From Rhodeus uyekii (lineage: Eukaryota; Chordata; Actinopteri; Cypriniformes; Acheilognathidae): a stretch of DNA of 64,000 nt. Position 1 is the first letter of the stretch, and each line of letters begins with the position of its first letter. Below, one piece after another: positions 22,663 to 36,619 of the stretch. The notes under the pieces are model-generated. The model was given only the letters and a program-made list of their open reading frames with translations. It did no database searches and was not told where the DNA came from. The stretch spans positions 2,691,501 to 2,755,500 of the forward strand of contig JAWRVZ010000075.1 in the NCBI GenBank assembly GCA_037043235.1, read 5' to 3'. The translations under genes and the position numbers were made by a program.

Positions 22663-23340
22663 GAAACATTACTGGTTCTGCACTGGATTTTAACTAGGAC
22701 TGCATAGGAAGTGTGTTCTTGTTATTAAACTAGTGAGCGTATTGAGACACACCCCTGGTTATCATCTTCCACATCGCTGAATGCATTTGGACCCCTGCAT
22801 TCTGTCATTTTAAAGTCTTAGTCATTTAGAAGGAAGATTTCTGAAAAAAAAAAAACATCTACATAGAGCTTCCCCTTGAATGCCTAATCTAGCAAATGTG
22901 CTTGTACCGTTTTCTCCAGGCCCATGTGGATCATCTTGTCAGACAGCCACTTGAGAAGTGTCAGTCCTCTGCCTAATTAAGTCACAGCGGTGGAAAAGGG
23001 CCGTGTGCATCCAGACACTGATTTTAAACCGCACAGAAATAAAGCATTTTAAGTGCTCTAACTGGACTGAAAATAAACTCAAATTTGTGGGCAAAAATGT
23101 CAGAGAGTCGTTAAGTGTCACATGTCAAATGAACAGCAAAATAATGGGGGATTCTGGAGTGAAATGTTCAGAAAATGACTTGTGTTGGAACATTTTCATT
23201 TTTTTACTCTAAGAGACGGGTTAAAATGTGGGCACGTCATTTAACCTGCGACGTCAATTATTTCTGAATTAGATCGCGAATTTATATCAAAATGTTTTGC
23301 TTGCAGAATATGGCAGATAATATCTCTGGATAGCATTATT
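22663..23340. other. Unique sequence, nothing recognised
   Basis: No repeat or gene could be supported. Short overlapping frames on both strands near 22940-23210 look spurious. Confidence 0.4.
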
Positions 23341-23481
23341 TACATTTATGCATTTGGCAGATGCTTTCATCCAAAGTGACTTAGATTGCATCAAGGTGCA
23401 CATTCTTTTCTTGTTTTCCCTGGGAATCAAACCCATGACCTTGGTGTTGCAAGCGCCACAATCTAATGTATGAGCTACGGG
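23341..23481 (-). mobile_element. tRNA-derived SINE, copy 2
   Basis: Read on the minus strand it shows 'gagctcatac', box B-like 'gggtttgattccc' and the tail 'aagtcactttggatgaaagc', ending in 'aaatgcataaatgta'. The box A region is degraded, so it is not a tRNA gene. Confidence 0.75.
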
Positions 23482-23488
23482 AAAATAT

Positions 23489-23660
23489 TATAGTCGAGTC
23501 ACCTTTATCTATATAGCGCTTTATACAGATTGACAGATTGATTCAAAGAAACAATAAGAAACTAAAAACACAACAGTTACTAGTCATTATTCAGTTGAAA
23601 TCAGTTCAGTGTTGATTCAGTTTGGTTCAATAACTTTGTAAAGTGCATCAGTTATGGAAC
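23489..23660 (+). repeat. 'tatagcgctttata' interspersed repeat
   Basis: Starts with 'gagtcacctttatctatata' followed by 'gcgctttatacag', then degenerate 'cagttcagtgttgattcag' words. This is a repeat text I associate with cypriniform genomes; class unassigned. Confidence 0.5.
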
Positions 23661-23872
23661 AAGTGCAAATCGTATAAAGCTGGACGTTCTTAAAAAGCAA
23701 ACATTGATTTTTTTAAATATTATCTTGCCACATTGAGCACAGAGCAAGCTGTTATGCACGATTTGCGAGAAAATGACTCTTGTGAACTGGTTCGTTTCAA
23801 TGAATCAGTCATGAATAAAGATTCACGAAACAGTTGTGTGAGTCAAGCCTCATTCACACCAAGAACGATAAC

Positions 23873-24021
23873 CCATGCTGGGAAAAGTTACTTTTAAAAG
23901 TAATGCATTTCAATATTGTGTTACTCCCCAAAAAGTAACTAATTGTGTTAATTATTTACTTTTATGTAACGTGTTGCATTATTGTTATTATTTTTAATAA
24001 CAAACACACACACACACACAC
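23873..24021. repeat. 'gttacttttaaaagtaatgc' repeat and (CA)n
   Basis: 'gctgggaaaagttactttta' followed by paired 'agtaact/agtaatg' words is a fish nonautonomous element; 37818 carries the same start. It ends near a (CA)n run at 24003-24021. Confidence 0.5.
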
Positions 24022-24294
24022 AAATAAGCCTCAGGCTGAAGGAAATGCAAAAATACGATAAAACATGAGCGATAAAATCCTTGACAGAGCATTAGAATCC
24101 ATCCTGCTTTAAAGAGCTTGAGCATGTAAAGCGGCAGATGACATAATTGCGTTATTGTGCATTGGTGTAGCCACTAATATGTTTAGGCTATTGTTGTAAT
24201 TAATTATTGTTCAGGGTGTGAACGAGGCTGTAGCATTTGAAACAGACTCAGTTATCATTCAGAGCTGTTACTGACTCCTTTGAATCTTGTGCAT
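24022..24294. other. Unique spacer
   Basis: Nothing recognised between the preceding repeat cluster and the MITE at 24295. Confidence 0.3.
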
Positions 24295-24755
24295 TAAGTG
24301 GCGTTAAGAATTGTTTTGGTCTATCGGATCACAAGTATTCAAGGCTAAATACAGGTGTAAATGGAGTGGAAAACATTTTGAGCTTGTCCACTTTCCACCA
24401 CTTCCAGAGGAAGTCAAAAACGCATTCGAGCAGATTGCTTTCACAGTGTAAACACTCATGTGGTCAAATGTGTTCGAACAACCACAAAAGACTATCTGCT
24501 CTCCACCTACTGACCTAATGTGTAAACATTATGGGATGCGCGCTAACCAGACGGGATTTACACTTTGTTGGCTGGAGACCCAATTTTGGTTTGAAGATGA
24601 AAATCGCACAAAGCACGATGTTTACCTCCCATCGAAGAATTCAGAACAGAAGTGGATGAAAGTGGACAAAAGTGGCAGATTAAAACGCCAGGTCTAAACG
24701 GGAATGTACTCTACTTGTGATCCGATCCGATAATACCAGGTGAAAACAGGGCCTA
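24295..24755 (+). mobile_element. MITE F, copy 1 ('taccaggtgtaaac' ends)
   Basis: The right end 'ataccaggtgaaaacagggc' is well preserved. The left end is degraded but retains 'tatcggatcacaagta', the inverse of 'tacttgtgatccgat' at the right. The interior is closely similar to 60533-60700 read on the minus strand, including a 79-codon frame from 24458. See findings for the codon-position pattern. Confidence 0.65.
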
Positions 24756-25330
24756 AGACTTTGCAGGGCTTTAAAGAACTTGTCATATTCATGCAGTCTG
24801 TATTGGGGAGGGAGGGTTTGGGTTGGGCATATGGGCTGTGTTTTGAGCTTTGGGTCAGTGAATCCTGGCTATGTTATCAGGGTGAGCGGGAAAGCTGAAT
24901 CCTGATGGAGTCGCAGCTAATTCATATCTCCATGAGTGACAGATAACCTGGGGGCTACCGGCCTGACAGCAGGCCCATTACATCCTCCTGGCTTGCTTGT
25001 TCACAGATGGCCTGCACGTGACCACTGGAGTTGGCACACACACTCGCTCATGCACGCGTTAGCTCAGATATACACATGCCAATAGACAAGACTGTCAAAA
25101 TAGATTGAGATGTAGCAACAACAGTAACCCGAGGCCTTTTGGACTCCATTTAATGGAAACACATAACTGATGTTCCATTTTTCCACTGTCAGCAATAGGA
25201 ACGTCACTGATAAAGGCAATTCATAACCAATAGATGCACGCTCACATTTGTAGAGCACTGACATGCTTTATTCATGTGCAGATCACACTCTCCATCACTT
25301 TTACATCACATAAAGCTGCTGATGTACTGT
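24756..25330. other. Repeat-poor block (candidate regulatory)
   Basis: 24820-25045 is GC-richer, unique and free of repeats. No gene recognised. Confidence 0.3.
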
Positions 25331-26230
25331 TAGAGAGTGCTCGGAGAAGGTATAAATGGGAGAAAAATGTACTAGAAATAGGAGACAAATGAATGGGACA
25401 TGGTGGTTTTTTGCAATTTTCAACAATGTTAGCTGGCCAAACCTGGGAAAAAAGTTTGACCCGGTTGTTAACGTTTTATTTTAATTTTTTTCAACTAAGT
25501 GCAATACTGTTAAACAAGTACGTTCTTGAACAAACACAGACATCACGTAATTTAATAATTAATTTAAATTTTTGTGTCTAAAAAACATATTTCATTTTTT
25601 TCAAATTGATTTTTGTTTTTATTTTTAAATGTATTATTTAAAATAATAATAATATAAATTTAATATAATATAAATGTATATTTAAAAGTTTGTTATGATT
25701 TTATTTTTGTTATAGTACACCAAAATACTCATCTCATTAAGATAGCATAAAATCAATGCTGACCAAGTTTTAATTATGTTGTGAATATGCATTATGTAAT
25801 ATATTAATGAATGTTCCTGAAAATATAATTGTATTTAATCAAATCTGATGAACAGCTCTGATCAAATCTGATCGAACAAAACAGCAATAAATTAAAAAAA
25901 TCTTAACAAAAACATTTTTACTAGATGCAAAAATGTATTTAAAAAAAAACCTTCTTAAAAAAGATTTTTTTTTGTCAACAACTTATAATTTCACACACAC
26001 ACGCACATATATGTATGTACTGTATATATGAATTGTTGATATACTGTATGTGATATATTTTGAGATTTATTGCTTTTAATCTCAAACTTAAATTATAGCT
26101 GCATCCTGTTGGCCTCTTTCCTAAACTCATAATGACAAGCAGCCAACCACCGAAGAGCATCACTCTACAAACCACTCAGAGGACTTCAGCAACCACATAG
26201 CAACGCCCTGGCAACCGCCCACAACATCTT
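25331..26230. other. AT-rich sequence, nothing recognised
   Basis: Long A/T runs and no convincing ORF or repeat family. Confidence 0.45.
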
Positions 26231-26960
26231 AAGCATCATGGTGAGCAAATTTCCATACACAAACCCTGCATGCTTTCTTCAAAAAATGTACAAACTGACA
26301 GCTTGCCAACCTCTTTTGGAGATGTTGGTCTTTCCCCCTTCAGGCAGACAGAAGCTGCACTTAAAATAGCTGTCTGAGGGTGTTGGCAAGATTGTCGCTG
26401 ACTGTTCTGAATTGCTTTGGGATGGTATCTGCTCCTAACACAATTCCCGTACAATAGTCCACAATGCCCAATCTGCCGGGTATGGTTGTGTTGGGAGCGC
26501 ACACGGGGGTGGGACTGCTGTCTGTGGCAATAGGCCATGTTCGGTACATTTCTGCTTTGCTAGCCAGGAACAGCTGGAGCGAGCAGTCGGACCGTCGTCA
26601 GGAATCAGCATGGCAGCCATGATTGTGCTGACGCCGACAGAGGGCCTGGCCAGGAGATCAGTGCCCAATGAAAATGTGTGATTTGTTGCTTTTAGATTTC
26701 GGTGATGTCAGCTCCAATTTGAAGCAGCTCTCCGGCCCCCCAGGCTAGTCGCTGTGACACAACCACGAGACATACTGATGAAGTGCCGGCAATTGGGGGA
26801 CAGTTCTTTCATCCAGGCCATAAAAGAGGCCTGAACCAATGCATATACGCTCTCATTCGGGTATGCTATTGGAATTCACTCGCTTTTGAAGAGAAAAATT
26901 AAAGGGTGCCAATGACCCCATTCATCTCTTTGCAGTGTAGAAGCGGTTCGTGATAAACAG
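26231..26960. other. Repeat-poor GC-richer block (candidate regulatory)
   Basis: About 700 bp of unique, balanced sequence. Three overlapping reverse-strand frames of 62-100 codons exist but share no protein signature. The abrupt change from AT-rich flanks is typical of conserved noncoding elements in fish gene deserts. Confidence 0.35.
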
Positions 26961-27956
26961 AGCTTGATTATCGCTTTTCACTCATATACAAACACCCAGT
27001 CTCTATTGAAGTAAAAGATCAAAAACAGAATCTATAGGTCGACCGATTAATTGGTTTTGCTGATTAATCGGCATCAATAACTGATTGCTTGAGCAATTGC
27101 TTATTGATAAAAATCCATTCCACTAGTTTTTCTGGGTTGTGTCTGTTGCCGGAGTGACTGAAAACAGTCTGATCGTATAATACAGGATGAGAGCAGCTTC
27201 TAGAGGGGAAATAAAAACTATCACTAACACCTCGTTTAGTTTGTTTTGACACATGAAACTGTGAAATTTCAACATTTACTAATACATTTTTGCATTAAAA
27301 GTTGTTTCTCTTAACATTAGTTAATGGACTATGAACTAACATGACTGCTCAAAGGTATATCTTTTTCTTGGTTGTACCACCTGACATGGAAACTGTACAA
27401 ACATACTTGAAAGTACTCAGCATTTGAGAATAGTTTTCAGTATTTGAGAGAGATCTACAAACCTTTTAACTCTACCACAAAGATCAACTGGAGTCCTCTA
27501 GTCTCCTTACCTTTTAGTTTTATAATAAAAGAGCCATGTTTGCAGTCGCGCCACCCAAACATTTGAGAACATACAAATTGCCGTACAAACGTTTTTTTTT
27601 TTTCAACTTGCTTTAAAACTTTTCATATTCCTCAGATCTGTTTATAGGAAAGTTGTTTGAAAAAAAGACAGGGTTCATATAATTATGTCATATTATTTTA
27701 TTATGAATTTCTTATTATTAAAACACCATTTTAAATAGTTAAAATCTGTTCATTTGCTCAGACAGTTACACCACCTGACATTTTGGGGTTTTTAAGAACA
27801 AAACATGAAATTACATTTATTATTTGGATGTACTTAAAAACATATTCAAACTCAATGAGTTTTTTTATAGTAAAGTGATCAATGTCATGAATTTATAAAA
27901 TTATTTTAAAAGGAATTATTGCACTTGGGTGCAAAAATATGCATGTAATGTGAATT

Positions 27957-27957
<1 letters not shown>
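26961..27957. other. AT-rich sequence with repeat fragment
   Basis: 27033-27130 contains 'taggtcgaccgattaattgg' with an inverted 'gattaatcggcatc', a fish repeat style of unknown class. The remainder is AT-rich and unremarkable. Confidence 0.4.

Positions 27958-28028
<71 letters not shown>
27958..28028. repeat. (TA)n microsatellite
   Basis: About 70 bp of uninterrupted alternating TA. Confidence 0.95.
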
Positions 28029-28032
<4 letters not shown>

Positions 28033-29015
28033 GTCTTATAATTTGATTTTTGTTTTTGTTTTGAAATTCATTCCGTTTTAACTCCTTACATTTCAATTTG
28101 ATTTACAATCTGAATAATCATGCTGACAAAACAAGGTTTGCTACATCAGCCAGTCAATTATACAAAATGAGGAACCTGGTTTGATCAAGCACATTTAAAT
28201 GTACTACAGCAGCGATACAATTAAGATCTCGTGTTACACACTGCTTCATATGGGATGTATTGATATAGAGCTAGTGTAATCTCCATTGATGGGTAACACT
28301 TGAGTTGCTCAGAGTCTACAATCACTCTTTTTGGAAGAGCGACACTCCATCTATCCTTGAAAGCACAGCTGTCTCTCTTCCGCGCTCTTCTCTATCGCTG
28401 ACTGTGCAACACACTATTTCAGCCGGCCTTTTGAAAAGGTGACTGGAAGTGAGTGACGCTTTGCTAAAACCTTTCAAACGTTCTCGTGCAGGTAAAAAGG
28501 AAACGTAGACGCTGCTCAATCATTGAGCATGTCTTTCTGGGCCGACCCAGCATCAAACATAGAAATGAAAGAGAATGAATATTTAAAGACAACCATTACA
28601 AGTTGAGCTTGCCACAAGGAAGACAGAGAAATGGAAAGGAAAAAAAAAGGAAAATAGCAACTGCCCTGAAAATTATGACGCTGTCTGTTGGTCTGAGGTA
28701 CACGGTGTGATGGAGGGCTGTTCCAGATATTGCTGTATGCCAAAGAGCTATTTAAAGTGCGAGAGTTCCTTTACCTGAAACTTTTATAAAGCGAGGTTTC
28801 AGATTGTCATCTCTGTCAGTTTTGTTTTTCAAACACGTCGTCTGTAGTTAAGATGTTTTGAGAGGCTTTTAGAAGCGCATCTGAAATCAAAATTGGAGTT
28901 TTGCAGCTTTTAGTTCATGCCGGGTAGATTCGAGGGCATCCCTGCTAAAAGGTAACTAAATGAATGTTTAACAGACGCACGCAATTAAAAATGTGCATCC
29001 TTTCTCTTCCATGAA
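28029..29015. other. Unique sequence, partly repeat-poor
   Basis: 28310-28760 has balanced composition and could be regulatory. Reverse-strand frames of 65-75 codons are not convincing. Confidence 0.3.
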
Positions 29016-29019
29016 GATG

Positions 29020-29335
29020 TACACTGGCGGTCAAAGGTTTGGGATAAGCACGATTTGTGATTGAAATGTATTCCGGTGATCAAAGCTGTCTTTTGTGTCA
29101 CATGACTTGAGAAAGTCAAGTGCCAGATTGATTTCTTTGATTGGTCCTTCAGAAATCATTCTAATATTTGCTGCTCAAGAAAGTTTTAATATTCAGCTTT
29201 ACCATCATTAATAAATTATATTTTAGAATATATTCAAATAGAAAACAGTGATGTTCAATTTTAATAATATTTCACTATATTAAAGTTTTACTGTATTTTT
29301 TTTTATCAAATAAATGCAGCCCTGGTGTGCATAAG
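29020..29335. repeat. Old fish interspersed repeat
   Basis: Starts with 'acactggcggtcaaaggttt' and includes 'ccttcagaaatcattctaat' and 'tttgctgctcaagaaa', shared (inverted) with 36700-36800. It ends near 'tcaaataaatgcagccctgg'. Class unassigned. Confidence 0.6.
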
Positions 29336-31144
29336 AGACAAAATATTCAGTTTTATTAATATTAATAAAATTAAAATATAAAAAAAATATTTTGTTTAAA
29401 AATATTTTTGTTTTATTTAATTATATTTTATCTATAAAGTAAAATGTACAGCCATAAAACATACACTTTCTACATCTTAGTATAAGACTAGAATCTGACT
29501 AGCATCACTTACTAACCAAATTTTTCTAAAGGATTATCCAACCTTTCCTCTTCATCGTCCATGAAACCGGTTAACTAAGCAAACTTTGCATGATGCCACC
29601 AAGGAAACAAGACTGTTTAAATCAGGAGTCACAGGATATATGATGGCAACACACAACCAGAAGTTCATCTTCCTAGAAAAACAGTCAAAAAATACAATGA
29701 AACAGCTTTAACATTGTAGGTCTTTACTGAATAATTCATATAATTGCTTCACCAAAACGCATTTCTGCTCTTAAATCCTTTGCAAAACTGTCCCAGTTTG
29801 CTTCAGTATTAAATGTTACCATAAACATGTTTTTTTTTTCGTCATTGATCATCATTTTCTGACATCTGCCACAAATGCTGTTGATGTTTACATGATAAAA
29901 CGGGTTTAATTCAACTTTGACCTCACATTTCAGCTCATGTTGGAGGAAGAAAGACCGCTAGCTGATTGACATAGCTGTTTGTGATTATGAAGATCTCTTA
30001 GTTCACAGAAAAGAGCTGAGCTGTCATCTGTCACCCCAGTCAACATCTGCCGAGGTGTTAACATCCGTAGATGTAAAAACAGCTTCTCCCACACATGTGG
30101 TCATATTAACTGACAATGATTCATTTAAACTCTGTTCATCCACACCCAGATACTGAAAGTAGAAGAAGAACGGCAAAGATTTCTGCAAAACTAAAACCGA
30201 GATTTGTCAACCCACAGATCAAATCTCAAAATGGAAATGTAGTAGAAGCCTAATCAAATCTAGGTACTTCTTTTTTACTCATTGGACTTTTTTTTTTTTA
30301 CCTAAATTATTCTTGGTTTTGTATCTTCATATTAACATCTTTAAATATGAACTATTTATTAAAAACGAGTCACATCAGTCTCATCAAGTAGCGTTTATAA
30401 TTGTTTTAAACTGCTTTAAAAAAATATACAAAAACATCACAATAAAAATTATATTTTGTGTCAACATGACATGATCTTATTAGACTAAAACATGGAGTAT
30501 TGGATGTATTAGCAGTAAAAGCATAAGCATTTTACTAATTAACATCAAATGTCTTCCGATCCAATCTTCTTGTAGATAAACGTCAACAACTGACAGACGA
30601 CAAATGTAAAAAGATGATCTCTTAATATCAAAATAAAACAAATAACTAACAATGACAAAACAAGTCAGCAAACAGCAAAAAATAACCAAGTGCCATATAA
30701 TTTATTCGTGCTGCAATGCATGCTGGGAGCTCACAAATCCTTAACATTTAAGCAATATTGTTCAATTTGGGTTTTATGTACCGATACGTTCAAGTAATTC
30801 ACATTTCTTAGTGTTTGTGGCACAAAAGGTCTTGTAAACAGTAAAATACGGAGGCTTAGTTGTTTTAAAATACTGAATTAATGTAACTGTATTGCATTTA
30901 ATGGAATATGTAGGCAATGCATTTATCTACTCATGAAATCATGGACATTATATGTGTTCAAAGTCATGTCAGAAAGATTGCATTTTCCGTGTCGAACGCA
31001 CATGAACGCCACCACAAAGTCATAAATACAAGTGGGAAGCTCTGGATTTTCTTTAAGTCCTGAGTTTACGAGTTTGAGCCACGGTGGAATAGCATTTAAT
31101 AGCATTTAATGTCCAACTTATAACTAGGAAACTCGTATTTACTA
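29336..31144. other. AT-rich sequence, nothing recognised
   Basis: Predominantly AT-rich unique DNA with T-runs (30290-30300). No gene, RNA or repeat family supported. Confidence 0.45.
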
Positions 31145-31146
31145 TA

Positions 31147-32068
31147 CAGTAATACCTCGGTTTATGAGTGACTTAGTATACGAGCAAATCGGTGTACGAG
31201 CATGGAGGGACAAATCGGTGTACGAGCATTGTATTGGTGTGCGAGAAAAATATTCCCTCACCCACGCAAAATTTTTGTTTGGAAAAGATCGAACTCTCAG
31301 CATCATCACGCGCATTTTTACTGGAAATATCCTAAACACAGCCTCTCATAAAACAGTCACGCAGTTCCAACCCCTTTATCACCCCTAGTTGCATCATTCA
31401 CCACAGTGCATTCTTTTATAAGTTGTTGTTCATTCCGTTTATCATCACAACTCTTTCATGTGAATATGATAAAACTTTATTAACGGAGCATTTATCATTA
31501 CCAAAAAGACACATTGCATCAGGCTCACGTGTGTTCTCAGTACAACACAACGCACCCAATGACGTTCTTAAAGGGCCATACACTTTTAGAGAACAGCATA
31601 CTATAACAGTTTGTCACAATGATCTACATAAGTGATTTACAGCGGTTTTACCTTGTGTTGTTGCATTAATTGTGATCGCTATTCTTCACGTTAGTGAAGG
31701 AACTAGTTAATCTGATTTGTTCAATAAGTGTTAAATTAACAGTCTTGTCACTTTAAAAGGGCGGGGTTTCAGGGGGGCTTCCTTCTCCATCATGCCAGCA
31801 GAGACAGGTAAAGTGCTTGTTACAGTAAATTGTCAAGTATTTTTAGAGTTTAATTGTCAGTTATTAATTATTAGTATTTATATGAGATCTTAATGGTTAT
31901 AATTTTAAATGTAATTAATAGATTAAAACCAAATGGGCATTTATGGTCATGTGGAACGAATCAAGTGATTTTTTTTATGCATTCTTATGGGGAAATTGTT
32001 TTGGTGTACGAGAATTTTGGGTTATGAGCTTTTGGAACGAATTAAACTCGTAAACCGAGGTATTACTG
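31147..32068 (+). mobile_element. Pogo/Tigger-like nonautonomous element, copy 2
   Basis: Bounded by TA, starting cagtaatacctcggttta and ending 'gtaaaccgaggtattactg'. It shares its interior with the copies at 4049 and 39474 but is longer (922 bp) because of extra sequence around 31430-31620. Near the left end, 'caaatcggtgtacgagcat' is partly duplicated. A consensus-like donor 'caggtaaag' lies at 31805-31813 after a GC-richer segment. No transposase. Confidence 0.8.
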
Positions 32069-33660
32069 TAATTTCTTTAGCACGTGAAGGCAGCACTGAA
32101 CGCACCGAATCGTCAGGACTTCAACGAAACAAAAGAAACATTGTAGGACAGCGTTTAAAACGTTTAATGTTTTTGTATCTTCAAACGATTTCCCATCTGA
32201 CATCACCTCCTGTGAGAGAGAGAATGTGAGGTAGGCCTACCTTTTTTGGCCTTGACACATTATGAATCCCGAAATGTCCTAATCGGATAGCAACACGTTA
32301 GCATCGCTAGCTCGTTGACCCTTTTATGTTCCCTTCGAGTCAGTGTGTTGATCCAGAGAACACACAGTCATCAGGAAAATACAAAGTGAGGCAGAGAGAG
32401 AATGTTTTGTGTTTATTCAAGCAGGCAAATTGCAATGCACATTTGGCCCATTACAGCGCATCAACATCAGAGAGCAGCACGCTAAAGCGAGCGAGAAGCA
32501 TAGACTTATCATTATTTTATAACATGTCTAATGACAGATTGACAGAGGATTTGCAAATGTGAGCCGACGTCGATTTTGCAGAGTTCAGTTTTCGCCTCTG
32601 CCTGTGTGATGCAAGCATACTTACGTGTATAATTTGATTTTGCAGTGGATTTATTAGTACGTTTTTATAAAAAGAACCTCCACGCCCCGTCGGTGTGGTG
32701 AATCTAAGATGTTCTGATGTTTTGAAGCCATCAGACTATGAATAATAGGAATTATGACATTTAGAAGGCTTAAAATGGTGTAAATGCTTCAAAACAATTT
32801 CATAAGGAGTCAGAATGTACGTGATGGTACGGGCAAGCTGTTAGCTTTGATCATCTGCAAAATCATCAGGCAAAAATAAACCTGACCGCAGCGCGAGTTC
32901 GTGGCCCGAATGTCTTCACATCCTCGTGAAAACTCTCTTTACGGGCTGATCGTAGCAGGGTTGACGTATCTCTACATACACGTTCAGATACTGTGAATTG
33001 AAACTCTCTCCCTTTTCACCCACTTTCTGTCACGTAATTTTGATTCAGCGTGTAGCGGTAGCGCCCGCCTCGCTTGCACCCTACAGAGTGAATGTGCAAA
33101 TGAGGTGCAGGATTCCTTTAATCATTGCTCTTTGCTCAGACTCTAGCAGATCAGGGTTCACAAGAAGAAAGCTTGTAATTAAGGTGGACATGTTAGATAT
33201 TAGATTAACTGTATTAATATGGAAACACTTGTACTGAATAAACATGAAGCTCGAGATAAATTGCTTGCCAAATCTTCACGCTCGCATGACAGCTAGGTAA
33301 GACTCGCACGTGCATGTGAGGATGCTGATAGAAATGATGTTTTAGAACGGCAGCAATAATCATAATCATGATCATTATAACCGTAACTGTACGCATGATA
33401 TGGTCTCACCGTGTTTTTTGGACAAATACGACGGTATGATTCGATGTACTTGATGTACTATGCAAATACCATGATATGGCAATCATTTAGAGTCATGATA
33501 AGTATCATAGTATTACCAAAATACATATTTATATCAGAGAAGCACAGTTTTGCCATGCTGTTTGGACAACATGGCAATATCATGGTATTCTTCAATGTAC
33601 TTAGAGAAGTATGGTGTATAAAAATGGCAATAATCTAAAATCACGTTATATAACAAATAT
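32069..33660. other. Unique sequence, nothing recognised
   Basis: Mixed composition. 32880-33330 is repeat-poor. Frames of 60-79 codons are scattered on both strands without family signatures. Confidence 0.4.
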
Positions 33661-33975
<315 letters not shown>

Positions 33976-33977
<2 letters not shown>

Positions 33978-34959
33978 AAATTCCACGATATTATGTTTTG
34001 AATTTATACTTCCATAACATTATGGTATGATTTAAAGTACATTGTGTGCCATTTAAATACCATGGTATCACTTACAAAAAGTATTAAAAAGACAGCAGAG
34101 ACTGTCCTTTGAATATATAAGACAGGAAGCATAAGTTAGTGTTTAAAACAGCAGTCGGCCCGAGCTGACAGTAAAAAAAACCAGTGGAATCAATAGAACA
34201 CTCTGTTATCTGTCTCTATATCAGCGTTTAAAGAGAAAGATTATATGTCAGGACTGGGTCTGACCAGACGGAGGCAGAGATACATCATTGTGAAGAGTCA
34301 GTGGTCTTTTGTGTGTAAATCATACGTCACATGGCCTCTGAGTTCATCCTCAGGCCACGGAATACATTTACAACAGATGCAGACCTCCATATTTTTCCTC
34401 TGATTGGCTGTTTCCTGTAGATGTATGTAGATTATTGTACAGCGTTGCACTTGCCTGATATTTATGGTGGTCAGATGCGCTGTGCTTTTTACACTGATTC
34501 TTTGTGTTGTTATATGAACTGTAGATCTCAAGTAATGGCTTCACTTGTGGAGAGAAAACAAAACATTAATCGTCATGATGAACAGTCAGCCTGACATCAC
34601 GAGGGTCAGTTCTTACATTAAAGGCAATTTGTTTTATAAACACTTTATGTTATACTGGTTGAAACTCTCTTCACATCCTGATAGCAATCCATAACAGAAG
34701 TGGTCTAAATATTAAAACATGTGCATGTATCTTGTGTGGAAGTCCCGGGACCAAAATACCTTCATCTGATCATTGAATTCGGTTCAAATGCAGTAATACA
34801 ATGTCCTATCTGCCTGTAAGTATATGTATTTCCATATCTCCACGCACAGACAACATCACACATCATCAGTTTATGCGTTCTGATGTCAACACTATCAACG
34901 GTAAAATGAATCTGAAGCAGTCGTGGTACAAGTCAAAGCTCTGTACATTATGTTCATTA
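33976..34959. other. Unique sequence, nothing recognised
   Basis: No repeat family or coding region could be supported. Confidence 0.4.
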
Positions 34960-34961
34960 TA

Positions 34962-35598
34962 AAGTAGTACCTCAAAATACGAAAGGCTCAACTTACGAAA
35001 AATCCAAGTTACGAAAGCACAGATGAAAAATTTTACTGCTCTACATACAAAAAGTTTTCAAGATAGGAAAGGTTTCTGAAAGTCCGAGATTCGCCCCATA
35101 ACAATTTTGAAACTCGCGCCGCACGCCACCATCTTAGTTATAGTAGACTCGCCACCATCCTCCTGCTCTCCCATTGGTTCCTGATGCTAGCCAAGCCATG
35201 AGATCCTTCTCTCTAATTGCTCAGCATCCCTCCCATCATGCATCTTCTATACGTACGTACTGGCGTGCTTTAGCTCAGCCACTCCGCACACGAAACTTTA
35301 CATTTTTTATGTGTTTTCGTAAAGTTAAGTGTACGTACGTACGTTATATGCCGTTTGTCCTCCTCCTCCTCTGCCGCCACTTTCGGAGATAGCCTCACTC
35401 GAAAGGTAAGCTTCGACATTTTACGTTATTTCATTGTTTATAGGTCAATTTAGCTTTATTATGAAATTGAATGGGGTGTTTTTGGAGGGCTTGGAACGGA
35501 TTAGCCATTTTACATGTAAAATGTGTTCCAAGATACGAAAAACTCTTTATACGAAGGCAGCCTCGGATGGATTAATTTTGTATCTCGAGGTACCACTG
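34962..35598 (+). mobile_element. Pogo/Tigger-like nonautonomous element, copy 4 (second family)
   Basis: Ends 'aagtagtacctcaaaatacg' and 'gtatctcgaggtaccactg' with flanking TA. The interior differs from copies 1-3 and resembles the 57739 element: 'ggaacggatta' near the right end, a CT-rich 'tcctcctcctcctctgccg' leader, then a perfect-looking donor 'aaaggtaag' at 35402-35410. A CCAAT-type 'cccattggttcc' lies near 35170. Confidence 0.75.
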
Positions 35599-36619
35599 TA
35601 ACTGTAATGTTATATTCGAGACAAGAGGTAATTTAACGCCGCCTCTCGTGACGCTTTGCAGACTCTGCTCTGGTATTACACAACTGCTTTGTGTGATTGT
35701 GTGTTTTGCGTGTTCGTGGCTTCAGAGACGCTCTGAAGGGATGATGGGATCTCATGCTTTCAAAGCTAGCATGCTATTGCTAGCCTCTCCTAAATTGCTT
35801 ACCCTACCTTTAATGCTAAAGGAACAAAAGTAGCCAAATACACCAGTCTTAGGTTAACGCAAATGCTAGGTATTATTCACATATTGTCGCACTCCAAAAG
35901 TGAGCAATAATGGAAACCTAATACACGTTTCAGTATGTGGTTTTGTTTTTTCTTCCAGGTCAAATACAGTCAGGTGGTAGCAACAATCTGAAGAATAAAT
36001 CCATGAAAACCATCAATTTTAAATAAAATATCGCAATATTTATAATAAATTATTTATCTGTGAACATATATTTTTTATAAATGATCTGTTTACTAGTGTG
36101 AGGGCGGGACAGCCTGTCACTCACATGCCATCGACCAATAGAAAACCACAACCATCCAACAATTCCCCATGGACAAATATCAAATCCTGGCCCACATTTT
36201 TTCTTTTCTGAGAAGCCGTTTCACACTCTGATTCATGCATCAGAACTTAATGCATGCATCTGCACGTGTTTCTGTGCTTATTTTATCTGATTCTCTCTTG
36301 TGGTTTTCAGCCATTTTACAGCTAGGTTGTCTATAAACAGTTGTATGAACAGGCAAACTTCTGTTATAGCGCTCTTCGTGGCAATGCTGAGAATGCAATG
36401 CACACTTATTCAGAAATCAAGTCTGTGTAGCTAGAAGTATTTGTGCTTTATGTAGACTATGTTTCAGGATGTATGTAATTATCTTGATGCTAAGCTATTG
36501 ACAAAACTGTAAGCACAAAAAAAACACAGAACAGACAAATATTAGATGGGTGGTTGCCGGTATTTTGCATGAATAAAATGAGTAACCAGCATGTAATAAA
36601 TAACATTTAGCTGCTCAGA
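35599..36619. other. Unique sequence, nothing recognised
   Basis: Short frames only. No repeat family identified. Confidence 0.4.
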
